Positions 33,852-42,393 of a stretch of DNA of 64,000 nucleotides are shown in pieces (the stretch's first letter is position 1; every line of letters starts with the position of its first letter). The notes beneath the pieces were generated by a model. The model was not told the origin of the DNA, ran no database searches, and was given only the letters and a program-made list of their open reading frames with translations. Position numbers and translations under genes: made by a program. The DNA is from JBBDIK01 sp040880465 (GTDB taxonomy: Bacteria > Actinomycetota > UBA4738 > JBBDHU01), in the NCBI GenBank assembly GCA_040880465.1, contig JBBDIK010000003.1:100951-164950 (forward strand). Reading direction: 5' to 3'.

Positions 33852-35003
33852 ATGTCCAGCACGAGAGCGGGGCGGTATGAGCCTCAGCCGGGGGGGTACC
33901 GGGCGTTCGTTCCCGCGGCCCTGCCTCCTGCCGGCCTCTCGATCGACTCCAAGCTCCAGGCTCTCCTGTCTCGCGCCGATCAAGCGATCGGAAGGCTGGA
34001 CGCGGTCTCGCAGGTGCCCGATCCGCACCTCTTCGTTCAGATGTACATCAGGCGTGAGGCCGTCCTCTCGAGTCAGATCGAAGGTACCCAGGCGTCGCTC
34101 ATGGATGTCTTGGAGTTCGAAGCGGAGGGAGATCGGGCGACCCTCCGCGAAGATGTGCTCGAGATCGAGAACTACATCGTGGCCATGCATCATGGTTTGA
34201 TCCGCCTGCGCGACCTCCCGGTTTCTCGTCGCCTTCTCTGCGACGTTCATGCGGTGCTCATGGAAGGTGTTCGGGGCGGTGACCGGGACAAGACACCGGG
34301 TCGTTTCCGGAAGTCACAGAACTGGATCGGTGGGGTCTCACCTGCGAGTGCTCGGTTCGTCCCTCCCCCGTGGGAAGAGGTCGGGCCCGCCTTCGCCGAT
34401 CTCGAGAACTTCCTTCACGATCCTGCGCCGATGCCCCCTCTGCTGAAGGTGGGCATCGCGCACGCCCAGTTCGAGACCATCCACCCGTTCCTCGACGGTA
34501 ACGGGAGGATCGGGCGGCTCCTCATCACGTTCTGGCTGATCTCTGAGGGAGTTCTCAGGCAACCGCTCCTCTATCCGTCCCTCTTCTTCAAGGAGCATCG
34601 CGAAGAGTATGGCGCGCGGCTCCAAGCCGTTAGGGACACGGGCGACTGGGAGGCCTGGCTTGCCTTCTTTCTCGACGGGATCGGGTCGGTCGCCGAGGAG
34701 GCGGCCGTCCGGGCACGCGAGATCCTGGCCCTTCGTGACGAGCATCGAAGGCTGATCGTCGAGTCGGCGGGGAAACGAGCGCCGAATGCCCTCTTGCTTC
34801 TCGACGTCCTATTCCATATGCCCGTTGTCGATGCGCGAGAGGTTCAGGGTGAGCTACAGGTGTCTCAGCCGACGGCTTCGGCACTCGTAAACGACCTGGA
34901 ACGACTCGGGATCCTGACTGAGGTGACCGGCAAGAAGAGGAACAGGCTCTTTGCCTACGAGGCGTACATCAACCTGTTCCCCGGTGCCGCATCGAAGAAC
35001 TAG
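33852..35003 (+). CDS. Fic-domain AMPylase-like protein with C-terminal winged helix
   Basis: 383 residues. Order: N-terminal Fic_N-like region, inhibitory helix motif SSQIEGTQAS (the S-x-x-x-E-G class II type, about 73-82), and Fic core with HPFLDGNGRIGRLL (catalytic His, about 214-227). The C-terminal winged helix is MPVVDAREVQGELQVSQPTASALVNDLERLGILTEVTGKKRNRLFAYEAY. Complete motifs imply an active, autoinhibited nucleotidyl-transferase. The gene has its own operator and ribosome-binding site and lies in a lower-GC patch between unrelated metabolic genes, so recent acquisition is likely. The target is unknown; no toxin-antitoxin partner gene was seen. Confidence 0.92.
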   Translation: MSSTRAGRYEPQPGGYRAFVPAALPPAGLSIDSKLQALLSRADQAIGRLDAVSQVPDPHLFVQMYIRREAVLSSQIEGTQASLMDVLEFEAEGDRATLREDVLEIENYIVAMHHGLIRLRDLPVSRRLLCDVHAVLMEGVRGGDRDKTPGRFRKSQNWIGGVSPASARFVPPPWEEVGPAFADLENFLHDPAPMPPLLKVGIAHAQFETIHPFLDGNGRIGRLLITFWLISEGVLRQPLLYPSLFFKEHREEYGARLQAVRDTGDWEAWLAFFLDGIGSVAEEAAVRAREILALRDEHRRLIVESAGKRAPNALLLLDVLFHMPVVDAREVQGELQVSQPTASALVNDLERLGILTEVTGKKRNRLFAYEAYINLFPGAASKN

Positions 35004-35007
35004 CACC

Positions 35008-35427
35008 CTAGGCGCCGTGTGGTCGACCGCGCTCCTGGACGAGTTCGACGAGGACACCGTCGAAGCCGCGGGGATGGATGAACGCGATCATGTTGTCCAT
35101 CGAACCGATCCGGGGCTCTTCGTCGATCAACGGAACACCTTCGGACGCGAGGTGTGCCAGCGTCGCGGCGACGTCGTCGACCCGATAGCCCACGTGGTGG
35201 ACGCCGGGCCCACGCTTCGCGAGGAACTTCCCGACCGGGGTATCGGGGCCGAGGGGCTCGAGCAGCTGGATGAACGAGGAGCCGGCCTCGAAGAGCACCT
35301 CTCGAACCCCCTGGCTCTCGAGCGTCTCGGAGTGATGGGGCGCGAGACCGAGGGTCGCCCGGTAGTGCTCGACCGCCTCGTCCAGGTCCGAGACCGCGAT
35401 GCCGATGTGGTCGATGTCAGTGAGCAT
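35008..35427 (-). CDS. mce: methylmalonyl-CoA (ethylmalonyl-CoA) epimerase
   Basis: 139 residues of the VOC fold: IDHIGIAVSDLDEAVEHYRATLGL at the start, then EVLFEAGSSFIQLLEPLGPDTPVGKFLAKRGPGVHHVGYRVDD and FIHPRGFDGVLVELVQ. His7, the Gln/Glu pair in IQLLEP, His in GVHHVGY and the final Glu are the expected metal and acid/base positions. It interconverts (2R) and (2S) methylmalonyl-CoA, and in the ethylmalonyl-CoA pathway also ethylmalonyl-CoA. It starts 5 nt after the XRE regulator stop, so the two form an operon. It converges on the Fic gene with a 4-nt gap. Confidence 0.92.
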   Translation of the reverse strand: MLTDIDHIGIAVSDLDEAVEHYRATLGLAPHHSETLESQGVREVLFEAGSSFIQLLEPLGPDTPVGKFLAKRGPGVHHVGYRVDDVAATLAHLASEGVPLIDEEPRIGSMDNMIAFIHPRGFDGVLVELVQERGRPHGA

Positions 35428-35432
35428 GCCTG

Positions 35433-35792
35433 CTAGGCCCCTTTCCTAGCTGGCACCTGCAAGCGGGCGATCAGGTCCATCGCGTTCGTCACGTGGAACG
35501 CCGGCAGCGTGAGCCCCTGCACGACTGCCGAGACGGCTTGATGGCGGATCTCGACGGGCGCGCTCGGCACGTTCAGAGAGTAGAACTCGACCAGCTCCAG
35601 GAACTGGGGGAGCGACGGCACGAGGCCGCCGCGTTCGTACGCGTAGATGGTTTGGCGGGCGGCCGGGCAGCCCGGGGTGTCGGCCGGGGCTTGAACGGCC
35701 CGGAGCCCGGCCGCCCGCCGGAGGTTGCGGAGCAGCCCCCCGATCGTGCGGGCGGACGTGCGATCGACGGGCGGCTTGCTCTTCCTGGGCAT
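35433..35792 (-). CDS. XRE-family helix-turn-helix regulator
   Basis: 119 residues from ATG 35792. The N-terminal half is IGGLLRNLRRAAGLRA...ARQTIYAYERGGLVPSLPQFLELVEFYSL, an XRE-type HTH in which an extra loop (QAPADTPGCPA) separates helix 1-2 from the recognition helix. The C-terminal half is probably for dimerisation. A TATGGT hexamer 9 nt before the ATG suggests leaderless reading. It sits upstream of the epimerase and divergent from the FtsH-like gene, either of which it may regulate. Confidence 0.72.
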   Translation of the reverse strand: MPRKSKPPVDRTSARTIGGLLRNLRRAAGLRAVQAPADTPGCPAARQTIYAYERGGLVPSLPQFLELVEFYSLNVPSAPVEIRHQAVSAVVQGLTLPAFHVTNAMDLIARLQVPARKGA

Positions 35793-35801
35793 GGGGCAAG
35801 C

Positions 35802-35807
35802 ACCATA
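35802..35807 (-). promoter_or_regulatory. putative -10 element (TATGGT on minus strand) for XRE-mce
   Basis: TATGGT lies 9 nt before the ATG at 35792 on the minus strand; GCTTGCCCC in between contains no ribosome-binding site. Confidence 0.4.
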
Positions 35808-35964
35808 CCGGGTAGGTCCGGCGTGGGACATCTCTGCAGGTCGCTGTGCACGAGCGAGGCGTGGGCGTACAGCTCACAGGCCGAAACGCCGATACACCTG
35901 GAAAGGGATCGGGCGTACGATGTCATGCACCGAGCCCGCACGGCCCCCCGCAGGAAGGCCCCCG

Positions 35965-37860
35965 TTGAAGGACGAACACGCCACCGAAGCCCAGGACTGG
36001 GTCGGAGCCCCCACTGCCGTGCCGCTCGGGCGCCTGGACGTTTCTCGGATCCGGGAACGCAACCGGAAGAAGCGGCTCGCGCGGTTGTTCGTCTTCCTCC
36101 TCGTGCCGTTCTTCTATCTGGTCTACCGGCAGTTCACGAACCCCATCCAGCTCCCGCATATCTCTCCGCAACTTCTCCTCGTCCTCCCCATGCTCTTCAT
36201 GATGATGCTGTTCATGGGCTACGCCCTGTACTTGCTGTTTACGACCCGGTCGCCGCACGTACTGGTGCGGCCCGAGGACATCGAGGTCGGACTCGACGAG
36301 GTCCGGGGGCTCGACACGCAGGTGGGCGAGGTCCAGCGCACGCTCGATGTGTTCCTCGGCTACGCCTCGTACCGGGAGCAACTGGGCGGGAACCCGCGAC
36401 GCGCGGTCCTGCTCGAGGGTCCGCCGGGGACCGGCAAGACGTATCTCGCGAAGGCGACCGCGAAGTCGGCGAGCGTTCCGTTCCTGTTCATCTCGGGCCC
36501 CGCGTTCCAGACGTTCTGGCAGGGGATGTCGGCGATGCGCATCCGGAGTTACTTCCGGACGTTGCGCAAGCTGGCGCGGCGGGACGGCGGTGCGATCGGG
36601 TTCATCGAGGAGATCGACGCCATCGGCAGCTCCAGGATGGGCGTCGCGGGCGCGTCGCCGGAACGGCTCACTTCCGACGGGCAACCCGGCGGCCACGGGC
36701 CGGTGGTCTCGCGGTTCATGGGCAGCGGCGACTCGGGCCTGATCAACGAACTGCTGATCCAGATGCAATCCTTCGATCAGCCGCGCTTCTTCCGGCGGAT
36801 GCGGAACCGGTTCGTCGAATGGATGAACGGGTTCCTGCCGCGCGAGAAGCGGATGAAGGTCGGCAAGCCGGAGTACCACAACATCCTGGTCTTCGCGGCG
36901 ACGAACCGCGCGGACATGCTCGACGCGGCACTGCTGCGGCCGGGGCGCTTCGACCAGCGCCTGTACTTCGACCCGCCGACCCGTCGTTCGCGCCGCGAGC
37001 TGATCGACTTCTTCCTGGACCGCCGCTCGCATCACGAGCAGCTCGATCGCGAGGAGATCCGCGATCAGCTCGCCCGCGACACCCTGGGGTACACCCCGGT
37101 GATGATCGAGCACCTGACCGACGAGGCGCTGCTGGTGGGCATCAAGAACGGTCGGCGCACGATGAACATCGAGGACATCTACGAGGCGAAGCTCAACGAG
37201 GAGATCGGTCTCAAGCAACCCGTCGTCTACACCGACGGGGAGCGGGAAGCGATCGCTACGCACGAGGCCGGGCACGCGACGGTCGCCCATTTCCTCGGCA
37301 AGGACCGCAAGCTCGAGGTTCTGTCCATCATCAAGCGACGTTCGTCGCTCGGGGTCCTGACGCACGGTGACACCGAGGAGCGCTTCACGCGGACCCGCTC
37401 CGAGATCGAAGCGCTGATCGCGATCGCCCTCGGCGGCATGGTCGCCGAGGAGGAGTTCCTCGGCGAATCGGGAACCGGACCTGCGTCCGACCTGGCGGCC
37501 GCGACCGAGCTGGCGACCCACATGGTCGGTTCGCTGGGGATGGCGGGGTCGCTCATCTCCTACGACGCCATGATCGATGGTCCACTGTCGACCAAGAACC
37601 TGACCGGCAAAGTGCTCTCGGACGCGGACGGGAAGGCCCGGGTCGAGCAGATCCTGGAAGCCCAGCGTTCGCGTGCCCGAGAGGTCCTGACGGAGCGTCG
37701 TCAGGTGATCGAGGCACTCCGGGACGCGCTGGTCGAGCGTGATGAGCTGGTCGGTGGCGAGATCACCGACGTGATCGAAGCGGCGCTGGCGATCCGAGCC
37801 GCTGAGGGTTCCGAAGGCGAAGAGGGTCAGATCCGTATGGGTCCGCCGGATCCTTCGTAG
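35965..37860 (+). CDS. divergent FtsH-like membrane AAA+ zinc protease
   Basis: 631 residues if read from TTG 35965, which has an AGGAAGG site 6 nt upstream; ATG 35920 is possible but lies inside a TACGAT -10-like sequence. Two N-terminal helices (LARLFVFLLVPFFYLVY and LLLVLPMLFMMMLFMGYALYLLF) precede an AAA+ domain: Walker A GPPGTGKT (152-159), Walker B IGFIEEIDAIG, and sensor/arginine-finger region AATNRADMLDAALLRPGRFDQRL. The peptidase domain has HEAGH (433-437) and Asp509 in ASDLAAATELATHMV. Unlike canonical FtsH the pore loop reads AFQTFWQGMSAMRIR (about 180-194) and a roughly 70-residue insert follows Walker B. Probably a specialised FtsH paralogue. Confidence 0.88.
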   Translation: MKDEHATEAQDWVGAPTAVPLGRLDVSRIRERNRKKRLARLFVFLLVPFFYLVYRQFTNPIQLPHISPQLLLVLPMLFMMMLFMGYALYLLFTTRSPHVLVRPEDIEVGLDEVRGLDTQVGEVQRTLDVFLGYASYREQLGGNPRRAVLLEGPPGTGKTYLAKATAKSASVPFLFISGPAFQTFWQGMSAMRIRSYFRTLRKLARRDGGAIGFIEEIDAIGSSRMGVAGASPERLTSDGQPGGHGPVVSRFMGSGDSGLINELLIQMQSFDQPRFFRRMRNRFVEWMNGFLPREKRMKVGKPEYHNILVFAATNRADMLDAALLRPGRFDQRLYFDPPTRRSRRELIDFFLDRRSHHEQLDREEIRDQLARDTLGYTPVMIEHLTDEALLVGIKNGRRTMNIEDIYEAKLNEEIGLKQPVVYTDGEREAIATHEAGHATVAHFLGKDRKLEVLSIIKRRSSLGVLTHGDTEERFTRTRSEIEALIAIALGGMVAEEEFLGESGTGPASDLAAATELATHMVGSLGMAGSLISYDAMIDGPLSTKNLTGKVLSDADGKARVEQILEAQRSRAREVLTERRQVIEALRDALVERDELVGGEITDVIEAALAIRAAEGSEGEEGQIRMGPPDPS

Positions 37861-37927
37861 GGCCGGCGAGGCACGCCGACCGTCCCGGCATTACACTGGC
37901 TCCTCCCCGAACGAGGAGTAAGCACCG

Positions 37928-39112
37928 ATGACGACATCTGTGATCGTCGGCGGAGCCCGTCCGCCGATCGCCAAGTTCTCCGGCGCCTACAAGAGCCTGT
38001 CTGCCGTCGATCTCGGCGCCCATGCCATCGCGCAGGCGCTCGAGCGGTCCGGTGTCGGGGGCGATCAGATCGACTACACGATCATGGGTCAGGTCCTGCA
38101 GGCCGGCTGCAGCCAGAACCCGGCGCGCCAGGCCTCCATCGCCGGAGGCGTCGCCAAGGAAACCCCCGCCATCACGATCAACAAGGTCTGCTTGTCCGGG
38201 ATGAGTGCCGTGTCGATGGCGGACCAGATGATCCGCGCCGGCGACATCGAGGTCGCCGTGGCCGGCGGCATGGAGTCGATGACGAACGCACCGTACCTGG
38301 TCCCGTCGGCGCGTTTCGGTTCCCGTCTGGGTGACGCCAAACTCGTCGATTCGATGGTCTACGACGGACTCTGGACCGTGTTCTCCGATCAGCACATGGG
38401 TGATGCATCCGATGACGTGAACAAGGATCTCGGCATCACGCGCGAGGAGCAGGACGTGTGGGCTGCCCGCTCGCATCAGAAGGCCGCGGCCGCGTGGGAG
38501 GCCGGGGGGATCGCCGACGAGGTGGTCGAGATCGAGATCAAGCAGCGAAAGGGCGACCCGGTCGTGTTCGACCGCGATGACGGCATCCGCTCGGACTCGA
38601 CCGCCGAGGCGTTGGCGGCCCTCCGTCCGGCGTTCCAGGACGATGGCACCATCACCGCCGGTAACGCCTCGCAGCTCTCCGACGGCGCGGCGGCCTTGGT
38701 GGTCATGAGCAAGGACAGGGCCGACCAGCTCGGGATCCAGCCGCTCGCCGAGATCGTGAGCACCGGGATGGCCGCAGAGCGGTTCGCCTACCTGCACACG
38801 GTTCCCGCCCTCGCGTTGGAGAACGCCGCCAAGAAGGCCGGCATCGATGTGCACGACCTCGGCGTCATCGAGATCAACGAGGCGTTCGCCGCGGTCGCCG
38901 TGAACTCGACCCGGATGCTCGGCGTATCCGAGGATGTCGTGAACCCGAACGGAGGCGCGGTCGCGCTGGGTCATCCGATCGGCGCGAGTGGGGCGCGACT
39001 GGTCCTGGCTACCTTGTACGAGATGCGGCGCGAGGGATACGAGCTTGGTGCTGCCGCTATCTGCGGTGGCGGTGGCCAAGGCGACGCGATCATCTTGCGG
39101 AGCGTGGCGTAG
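37928..39112 (+). CDS. acetyl-CoA C-acetyltransferase (thiolase)
   Basis: 394 residues. Catalytic Cys88 in INKVCLSGMSAVSMA, His349 in ALGHPIGASGARLV and Cys379 in AAICGGGGQGDAI are all present, along with EINEAFAAVAVNST. It condenses two acetyl-CoA to acetoacetyl-CoA or works in beta-oxidation; with Hbd and Ccr in the window the biosynthetic role is plausible. A TACACT (37892-37897) with an 30-nt leader and a GAGGAG site precede the ATG. It ends at a bidirectional hairpin. Confidence 0.95.
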   Translation: MTTSVIVGGARPPIAKFSGAYKSLSAVDLGAHAIAQALERSGVGGDQIDYTIMGQVLQAGCSQNPARQASIAGGVAKETPAITINKVCLSGMSAVSMADQMIRAGDIEVAVAGGMESMTNAPYLVPSARFGSRLGDAKLVDSMVYDGLWTVFSDQHMGDASDDVNKDLGITREEQDVWAARSHQKAAAAWEAGGIADEVVEIEIKQRKGDPVVFDRDDGIRSDSTAEALAALRPAFQDDGTITAGNASQLSDGAAALVVMSKDRADQLGIQPLAEIVSTGMAAERFAYLHTVPALALENAAKKAGIDVHDLGVIEINEAFAAVAVNSTRMLGVSEDVVNPNGGAVALGHPIGASGARLVLATLYEMRREGYELGAAAICGGGGQGDAIILRSVA

Positions 39113-39123
39113 GAGGGAGGATC

Positions 39124-39143
39124 CCGGCGCCTGTCGGCGCCGG
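39124..39143. terminator. bidirectional hairpin between convergent genes
   Basis: Perfect 8-bp stem CCGGCGCC / GGCGCCGG with a TGTC loop, lying in the 42-nt gap between the thiolase and the coiled-coil gene. Confidence 0.65.
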
Positions 39144-39154
39144 CGAGCGTTCGA

Positions 39155-42154
39155 TTACTCCTGCCCCAACTCCTGGCGCGCCAGACGCAGTTCCTCTTCC
39201 GCACGCATGGCGCGCAGCTCGACCTGCAGCATGCCCTCTTGGGCGCGGCGCAGCCGGGCCTCGGCCTCTTCTGCCTGCTCCTGCGCCAAGCGGACCTGCT
39301 CCTCGGCCTGGCGGGCGCGTTCCTCGGCCTCGCGGATGCGCTGCTCTTCGGCGGCCATGATCTGCTCGCGCGTCATCTGGGCCTGCTGCTCCGCCTGGCG
39401 CGCGCGCTCCTCGGTGGTCATCCGGCGCTGCTCGGCGGCCTGCACCTGTTCCTGAGCGGCCAGAAGCTGCTCTTCCATCTGCTGGACCCGGGCCTCGGCC
39501 TCCGGTGATGGCTGCGCGGTCTGGGCCGCGTTGGCGACCTGTTCCTGCAGGGCCCGCATCTGGTCGGCGGTCCCGCGAGCGCGCTCCTCGGCCTCCTGGA
39601 CCTGCTGCTGCGCAAGGACCATCTGCTCCTTCGCCTGTCGCTGCCGCTCCTCCTCCGCGTCCTGCAGTTTCTCCTCGGCGGCCCGCGCTTGGTCTTCGGC
39701 GGCTGCGGCCCGGTCTTCGAGGGACGCCCGTTGCGCTTCGGCGATCTGCGCCTGTTCCTGCGCCAGTCGGACTTGCTCTTCGGCCTGGCGGATCGACTCC
39801 TGCGCCGCGCGCTGCTGCTCGTCTTTCGTCTGGGCCATCTGTTCTTTCGCCTGGCGAGCCTCCTCCTCGGCTTCTCTTGCTCGCTCCTCGATCGCCTCGC
39901 GTTCGGTCTGGGCCCTTCGTGCTTCCTCCTCGGCCCGCTGCATGGCCTCCTGCGCCTGACGGATCCGCTCCTCTGCGTCACGGGCCGCTTCAGCCGAGGC
40001 GCCCTCCCGTTCTTTCTGAGCCGCTGTGAGTGCTTCGCGCGCCTTCCTCGCCTCTTCCTCCGCCTGCTTGGCTCGCTCGGCCTGCGCGTTCTGCTCGGCC
40101 TGGAACGCGTCGATCTGCTCCTGGGCAGCCGCCTGCGCGGCGAGCGACGTCTTGAGTTGTTCCTCAAGTTGCGTGGCGAGCTCGGCAGCCTTGCTCTCCT
40201 GTTCCTCCTGCGCCTTCTTCATCTCCTCGCGAACCTGACGTGATTCCTTTTCCGCCTCGCGCGCGCGCGCCTCGATCTGGGTGCGCTCTTCCTGGGCCTT
40301 GCGCGCCTCTTCCTCGGCCTTCTTCGCCTGGCCTTCAGCTGCGCGGATCTTCTCCTGCGCCTTCTTCATCGCCACCTCAGCAGCCTTGGTCTCCTCTTCG
40401 ATCTGCCGCCTGGTGTCCTCGACCGCCTGTTTCGCGCGACCCTCGGCCTGGCGCGCCTCGTCTTCCGCCTGCTTGGCGCGTTCCTCGGTGGCGCGGCGCT
40501 CCTCCTCCGCTTTGCGGGCCTGCTCCTGGGCGGCTGCGACCATCTCCTGCGCCCGGCGCATCTCCTCCTGTGCTTCCTGCAGCTGATCCTCGGCGCGGCG
40601 GCCCTGGCCACCGGCTGTCGTTCCGAGTTCTTCAGCCTTCCGCATCCGATCCTGGGCCTCCTGCGCGACGGTCTCGGCCTGCGCGATGCGCTCCGAGGCG
40701 ACCCTGGCCTCCTCTTCCGCCTGGTGGGCCCGCTCCTCGATCTCGGCCCGCTCGCGCTCGGCGCGCTCGGCCATCTCCTGTGCACGCTGCAGGAGCGTTT
40801 GCGCCTCGCGTTTGGCCTCTTCCGATGCTTCGGATGCTTCCTCTTTCTCCTGTTCGAGTTGCGCTGCACGCTCTTCGAGTTGCTTGGCGACTTCCTCGGC
40901 GTGCTTGGCACGCTCCTCCGTCGCCTGGCGCTCACCTTCCGCGTGCTTGGCCTGCTCCTGCGCCTCTGCGATCAGGGCCTGGGCTTTCTGCATCTCTTCC
41001 TCCGCCTTGGCGGCCTGGTCCGCCGCGCGGCGATCCGGCAGCTCGCCCGCGGCGCGCGCGGTTTCGGCGGCCTTCATCCGCTCTTCAGCCTGCCGGGCGA
41101 CGTCCTCGGCCTGACGGATCGCCTCTTGGGCCTCTTGCGCTTCGCCCTCGGCCTGCTTCATCCGTTCCTCGGTCTCGCGGCGCTTTCGCTCTGCCTCTTC
41201 CGCTTGCCCCTGCGCCTGCATCGCGAGGGTTTCGGCTTGGGCTCGCGCTTCCGCCGCCTCGCGTTCGGCCTGCTCGCGGGCTTGGCGGACCCGATCCTCG
41301 ACGTCGCGGGCCTCATCCTCGGCCTGCTGGCGGTCGATCTCGGCTTGCCGGGCTGTCTCCTCGGCCTTGCGAGCCCGCTCGTCGAGCTTGTGCCGTTCCT
41401 CCTCCGCCTCGACCGCTCGGAGTTCAACCTGCAATAGCCCCTCTTGCGCCCGGTGGAGCCGTCCCTCGGCTTTGCGTGCGTCTTCCTCGGCCAGTACCGC
41501 CCGCTCCTCCGCCTCCTCCTTTGCCTTCAGGTCGATCCGGCGTTGTTCGGGCTCGCCCGTCGTGAAGAACTCCATAGCCTTGGGAGGTGGTGCCTTCATG
41601 ACGAGGGGCAGGCCGCCGAACGCGACGACGAGCGCCAGGACGATCAAGACGATCATCGCCAGGAAGAATGGTTTGGACGCGTCGCTCACGGACACCGGGT
41701 CTTGGTCCAACTCCGCGACAGCGACGGGGGAGCCCCCGACCTTGAAGCGGAACGGAACGAAGATCTGGAGTTGCTCGGGATCGTCTTCCTTCGGGTCGAG
41801 AGGGAACGCCGTCCGCGTCTTCGGGGTCCCTGCCAGGACCCCTTCGATCAGACCCTTCTCGGCCACGAAGGTGTCGCCGACGATCGAGGCCGTCGAGGAG
41901 TAGGTCACCTGGCCGGACCCGTTCCATACCGTCAAGCCGAGGACCTCGTCCTTGATGCGCCCTTTGATCGTGTTGGTGATCTCCTTGGCCCGTGTGGCCG
42001 ATACCGGATCTGCGATGTCGGCGCTGGTCAGGGCCCGGGCGAGCGGGCCGTTGGCGATCTCCTCGGCGCGGGCCACGGCCTCCTGCGTCGCGCGCTCCTT
42101 CGCCCCGCCGCTCAGGACGAAGGCACCAGCAGCGCCGGCGACGAGCACGACCAC
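39155..42154 (-). CDS. giant membrane-anchored coiled-coil protein with extracytoplasmic sensor-like domain
   Basis: At least 999 residues. The N-terminal helix (VVVLVAGAAGAFVLSGG) is followed by an extracytoplasmic domain of about 130 residues (ATQEAVARAEEIANGPLARAL...LGLTVWNGSGQVTYSS...FRFKVGGSPVAVAELDQD) resembling sensor domains of bacterial kinases. A second helix is FFLAMIVLIVLALVVAFGGLPLVM. From about residue 215 to the end, nearly 780 residues are an almost unbroken Glu/Ala/Arg/Gln coiled coil of AEEEAR-type heptads; the block VELRA appears near both ends. No kinase or enzyme domain is present. The GTG at 42154 truncates the first helix; in-frame codons back to about 42238 give a better N-terminus (SEEETIAGLSGFYQGPARTKR) but lack a canonical start. 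A scaffold or signalling filament is a guess. Confidence 0.8.
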   Translation of the reverse strand: MVVLVAGAAGAFVLSGGAKERATQEAVARAEEIANGPLARALTSADIADPVSATRAKEITNTIKGRIKDEVLGLTVWNGSGQVTYSSTASIVGDTFVAEKGLIEGVLAGTPKTRTAFPLDPKEDDPEQLQIFVPFRFKVGGSPVAVAELDQDPVSVSDASKPFFLAMIVLIVLALVVAFGGLPLVMKAPPPKAMEFFTTGEPEQRRIDLKAKEEAEERAVLAEEDARKAEGRLHRAQEGLLQVELRAVEAEEERHKLDERARKAEETARQAEIDRQQAEDEARDVEDRVRQAREQAEREAAEARAQAETLAMQAQGQAEEAERKRRETEERMKQAEGEAQEAQEAIRQAEDVARQAEERMKAAETARAAGELPDRRAADQAAKAEEEMQKAQALIAEAQEQAKHAEGERQATEERAKHAEEVAKQLEERAAQLEQEKEEASEASEEAKREAQTLLQRAQEMAERAERERAEIEERAHQAEEEARVASERIAQAETVAQEAQDRMRKAEELGTTAGGQGRRAEDQLQEAQEEMRRAQEMVAAAQEQARKAEEERRATEERAKQAEDEARQAEGRAKQAVEDTRRQIEEETKAAEVAMKKAQEKIRAAEGQAKKAEEEARKAQEERTQIEARAREAEKESRQVREEMKKAQEEQESKAAELATQLEEQLKTSLAAQAAAQEQIDAFQAEQNAQAERAKQAEEEARKAREALTAAQKEREGASAEAARDAEERIRQAQEAMQRAEEEARRAQTEREAIEERAREAEEEARQAKEQMAQTKDEQQRAAQESIRQAEEQVRLAQEQAQIAEAQRASLEDRAAAAEDQARAAEEKLQDAEEERQRQAKEQMVLAQQQVQEAEERARGTADQMRALQEQVANAAQTAQPSPEAEARVQQMEEQLLAAQEQVQAAEQRRMTTEERARQAEQQAQMTREQIMAAEEQRIREAEERARQAEEQVRLAQEQAEEAEARLRRAQEGMLQVELRAMRAEEELRLARQELGQE

Positions 42155-42381
42155 GAGGAACGTCCAGGCGAGCCGCTTCGTGCGTGCGGGTCCCTGATAG
42201 AAGCCGCTCAGGCCTGCGATGGTCTCCTCCTCACTCGTGGCTCAGTCGTGGTCGCGCCGGGTTGGACAGGCAGGCAAGTGTATGTCGATGCCTGCGCGGG
42301 TGCCACCTTTCGCTCCTGAGCTATCGGCAGGTCATACCGTCGACTTCAGCCCTTCGGCCCACAGGTGTCGGAACCCCGGGC

Positions 42382-42387
42382 TATCCT
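42382..42387 (+). promoter_or_regulatory. putative -10 element (TATCCT) of the nurA-herA-mre11-rad50 operon
   Basis: TATCCT ends 6 nt before the ATG at 42394, with only GCCCCC in between, so the operon mRNA is probably leaderless. Confidence 0.5.
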
Positions 42388-42393
42388 GCCCCC

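Noticed and set aside
39155..41440. DNA tandem repeat or low-complexity mobile element
   Set aside because: The periodicity comes from protein heptads with varied codons; I saw no exact long direct repeats or terminal inverted repeats.
40240..41565. 441-residue plus-strand frame inside the coiled-coil gene
   Set aside because: Pro/Arg/Ala-rich mirror of the Glu/Ala heptads; no recognisable motif or start signals.
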